Shown: in pieces, positions 61,202-64,000 of the stretch | How positions within the stretch are numbered: position 1 is the stretch's first letter | How the letters are laid out: each line of letters starts with the position of its first letter | NCBI GenBank assembly: GCA_047495785.1 | Contig: JBLDXI010000054.1 | Location: 248,001 to 312,000 of the forward strand | Direction of reading: 5' to 3' | Length of the DNA stretch: 64,000 bases | Origin: Lepidodermella squamata | Taxonomy: Eukaryota; Gastrotricha | The notes under the pieces: generated by a model | Databases searched by the model: none | Told to the model about the DNA's origin: nothing | What the model saw: only the letters and a program-made list of their open reading frames with translations | Position numbers and translations under genes: made by a program

Positions 61202-63628
61202 ATGCTGTTCCACTTGATCGCCCTGTTCCCCTTAACCTTAGAAACCATGGCAGCTACCTCGGATCCAGCTCCAAATACCGTTCTGATGAGCCTGCCGTCG
61301 TTCTACAACGCTTCATACCTCTCAGGGCTATCATTTGACACTGTCAATTCAAGTGTGACAGCTAACACAGGCGGAATTTCGACCTCCTCAGGGGTGTCGT
61401 TAAATCTGGGCTCTGGTTATCAGCTGACAGCTATGAGCCTCCTCGGTAATGGGTTGAATCTTGGAGGGCTACTCTACTGCTCCGGAACGCTTAGTTTAAA
61501 TCAAGCCGTTCCGGCTGACGTAGCCGAGTTTCGAATAGAATATGACGTCGTGTCCAACTATGATACAACCGCAACCAATGCTTGGCTTGGCGTTTTCTTG
61601 TCGACTACTACGGTTGGATTTGGTAGGTATAACTCCGCATCAGAAGACATAAACTCCTACATTATTTACATAGGAAATCAAGTCTCTGGCTGCAATATCG
61701 GCTTCACTTCTATGAAAGGTTTAGCAATCTTTCAACGAATACAACCAGGCTCTGTGGCTTATGTTACCTCGGTTCCAGGCGGAATGGCTTCTTCTCCGAG
61801 TGTTAACATACCCGGAACACCTGCAGCCACATCAAGTGCCGCTTGTGGTGCAAACGTATTCACTGGGACCAGTTCGAGCTTTAAAATGGTTGTACAATTC
61901 TACAACGATGTGATTTCGGTAGAGCGGAATTCACCACTGAAAGGAACAAGTATCATAATTTTCCTTTCCTAGGCTGCAATATCTCCAAGTGGTGTTAATG
62001 CTCCTGGTACTTGCTTCAGCGACGTATATGTCCCAGGCTTGCGGGCTTTGATCGCCACTGGGAACATGAGGGTTAGCATCACAGCCCTTGGGAGCGCTGA
62101 CGGCGATGTTTTGCTAAACAAGTTCTACCTGTTCAAGATCGGATGCGGGTCCAGTGGTTGTTACACAACATCATCACCTTCATCGGCTACATCTTCGATA
62201 AGTAGCTCAACAACCCTAACAACAGAAGTTTCGGCAACCACGAGCTTAGCTGATAGTTTAACTTCACCAGTCACTTCAACAGGGAATCCTATAGCGAGTG
62301 AGACATCGGCATTTGAATTATCATCGACCACCTCAGAATCCACGAGTACCAGTCTCGATAGTCCAACTGTTGACTCTACTTGGCTCAGTTCAGAATTGTC
62401 AGGCCTTTCAACGTCCTCTGCCACAGCAACAACTCCATTGGGACAAAGTAGTTCGGGAACCCCTCAGATCTACAGCCTTTCTACAACCGCTGACCAAATT
62501 GAGGGATACAGCGAGAACTCATGGTTCACAATGCCAGAGGTGATCAACGGGAACATTTACCCGTTAGTAAATTTCGAAGACCTCCTCCCGTGCACCTACA
62601 TCAACCCGAATGTCATGGCCCCTGCTCCTGAAACTGAAATATACGCGACCTTCAGCACGGAAAAATTGATCGGCATAGACGTGATGAAGCAGCAACTGTC
62701 GCTTCTCGCCTCTCTCCGCTTGCAATGGGTCGTTCGTACCTGCGATTGCAACTCGACGGCTCCTCATGCCGGCGATGAAGAACGCGTGTTCACAGCCGAT
62801 GGTAAACGAGTTTGGAGGCCGAGTTTGATATCACCCAACAGCTCAGACGACATTTTCCTTTCAAGTCTCGACTACTCAGACAGGACAGATATTGTCTACA
62901 TACCAACTCGACCGAATCGAACTCTTTATTTTCACTGGGTCCGATTCGGTGTTATTCAAAGTCACTGCGAACTGGATCTGCATAAATTCCCTTTCGATTC
63001 TCAGATTTGTGACTTCGTCTTCTTGATGGAACAGCCTCCTGAATTTCAAAAATTTGCCTCGCTAATCTTGAACGGCCGTGAGAACCTGAAAAGCGATATG
63101 TGGTGGGTTTCCCATGCACATTCAGAGCTTGGACTCACATCGTCTGTGATGCGGCAGAACAAATCATCAAGCTACATCGCTATCAAGCTTCGATTAGATC
63201 GAAACCCGACTTATTACCTTGTGAATATGTTGCCGCCTTGTCTCATAATAATGGCTCTTGTCTACGCATCTTTCATTCTACCACCTGATGACCCAAATCG
63301 AACAGCGTTCAGCGCAACCATTCTACTTTCGCTAACGGTCGCTCAGTCCACTGCGGCTGCAAGTGTCCCAAAAACCTCAGAGCCGATTCTGCTAGGGCAG
63401 TACATCTTCCTGCTAACTTGCATTACAGGTCTGATAACAATTTACGACTGCTGTGTATTAGCTTGGTCTCAAGCCGACGAAATTGCGTCACAAATAGTTA
63501 CTGAACCTTTTCTCCGCATTGTGCGAGGCATTAGGATGGTGAGAGCTATGGACCTGTCTACCCTTCTGCTTTCGATATCGCTGTTCCTAGCAACTAATTT
63601 GTACGCTTATTTCGTCATAATTTGCTAA
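61202..63628 (+). CDS. Cys-loop channel with lectin-like and mucin-like N-terminal extension
   Basis: Two exons (61202-61918 and 61973-63628, 54-nt intron, phase 0) encode 790 residues. After a signal peptide (MLFHLIALFPLTLETMAA), residues about 25-300 form a beta-rich domain reminiscent of L-type lectin jelly rolls (FRIEYDVVSN, AWLGVFLS, INSYIIYIGNQ, MRVSITALGSADGD). Residues about 300-420 are a Ser/Thr-rich, mucin-like linker. A complete pentameric-channel subunit follows: binding domain, Cys-loop C-x13-C with FPFD near 571-585, and four membrane segments (TM1 YYLVNMLPPCLIIMALVYAS, M2 TAFSATILLSLTVAQST). The M3-M4 loop is short. Such an extension is not usual in this family. The lectin assignment is tentative. 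AATAAA lies at 63675. Confidence 0.8.
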
Positions 63629-64000
63629 TTGATAATAAACAGGTAGTTTGGAGTATTTTTCCAGATAATTGGACAATAAAATGGACTGAGTAATATTTAG
63701 TTATTGTAATATGCTTTTAAAAAACTCGGAGCAATGCAAGCAATGCAAGCCAGGTTCAACACAGCAGACTGAACTCGATTTATAATTCAGGCCCATGGAG
63801 ATTCCCAATTACCAGTCCTTATTTCCACCCAGCTAACTTCTGAATTGCGCGTTCATAATTGTCCATACTTATAGACTTACAAATTTATTCCAACTGGGAA
63901 CTGGATAGGATAATCAATACAATCGGTACAGAAGTCCATGTCTTTCAATATCTATGCTAAACGCGAATCGATGTGCGTTTTATGAACCCGTAACTACGAA
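63629..64000. other. 3' UTR and intergenic
   Basis: Contains the channel polyadenylation signal and AT-rich spacer to the window end. Nothing else seen. Confidence 0.5.

Overview
The window is nuclear DNA of a small, intron-poor invertebrate animal. Spliced genes with mostly 50-60 nt GT-AG introns, polyadenylation signals, a type-II tRNA-Leu, class C GPCRs, Cys-loop channels and Ly6-like proteins all point to a metazoan. I cannot place it in a phylum from sequence alone.

Layout. 0.4-4.9 kb: the 3' exon of a CAAX-box protein, a galaxin-like secreted gene, a secreted protein with three MRH-like repeats, and tRNA-Leu(UAG). 5.4-7.8 kb: a complete Mutator-like (MULE) transposon with target duplication, terminal inverted repeats (TIRs) and an intact FLYWCH transposase. 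8.2-13.7 kb: two tandem, intronless Cys-loop channels separated by a frameshifted ankyrin gene and a small hidden secreted-protein gene. 14.7-15.2 kb: a two-TM protein. 16-40 kb: a tandem array of GABA-B-like class C receptors (three intact or near-intact genes, one with disabling mutations, one broken), with an MRH-like pseudogene and a four-exon NmrA/HSCARG-like oxidoreductase between them. 61-63.6 kb: a third Cys-loop channel with a lectin-like, mucin-like extracellular extension.

The main find is an 18.7-kb Polinton/adintovirus-like element at 40326-59039. It sits inside the coding exon of the fifth receptor gene, has 373-bp TIRs with only two mismatches, and is flanked by an 8-bp target duplication. 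It carries protein-primed DNA polymerase B, a PLA2-integrase-chromodomain fusion, packaging ATPase, double jelly-roll major capsid, penton-like minor capsid, adenain-type protease, a VLTF3-like factor, a fibre-like protein and several small genes. It therefore looks like an almost complete, recently inserted virus-like element.

Three things about it look new. It carries a divergent pair of intron-containing Ly6/three-finger GPI-protein genes between the left TIR and the viral genes. Its protease frame has no ATG and is joined to the upstream frame at a canonical A_AAA_AAC slippery heptamer directly before the stop. The upstream protein has two Gly-Gly sites, each followed by a hydrophobic, melittin-like segment, as expected for a maturation-released membrane-active peptide.

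The receptor array shows repeated segmental duplication, orphan 5' flanks, relics of neighbouring genes and mosaic (gene-conversion-like) identity between paralogues. It looks like a fast-evolving chemosensory or neuro-receptor locus.
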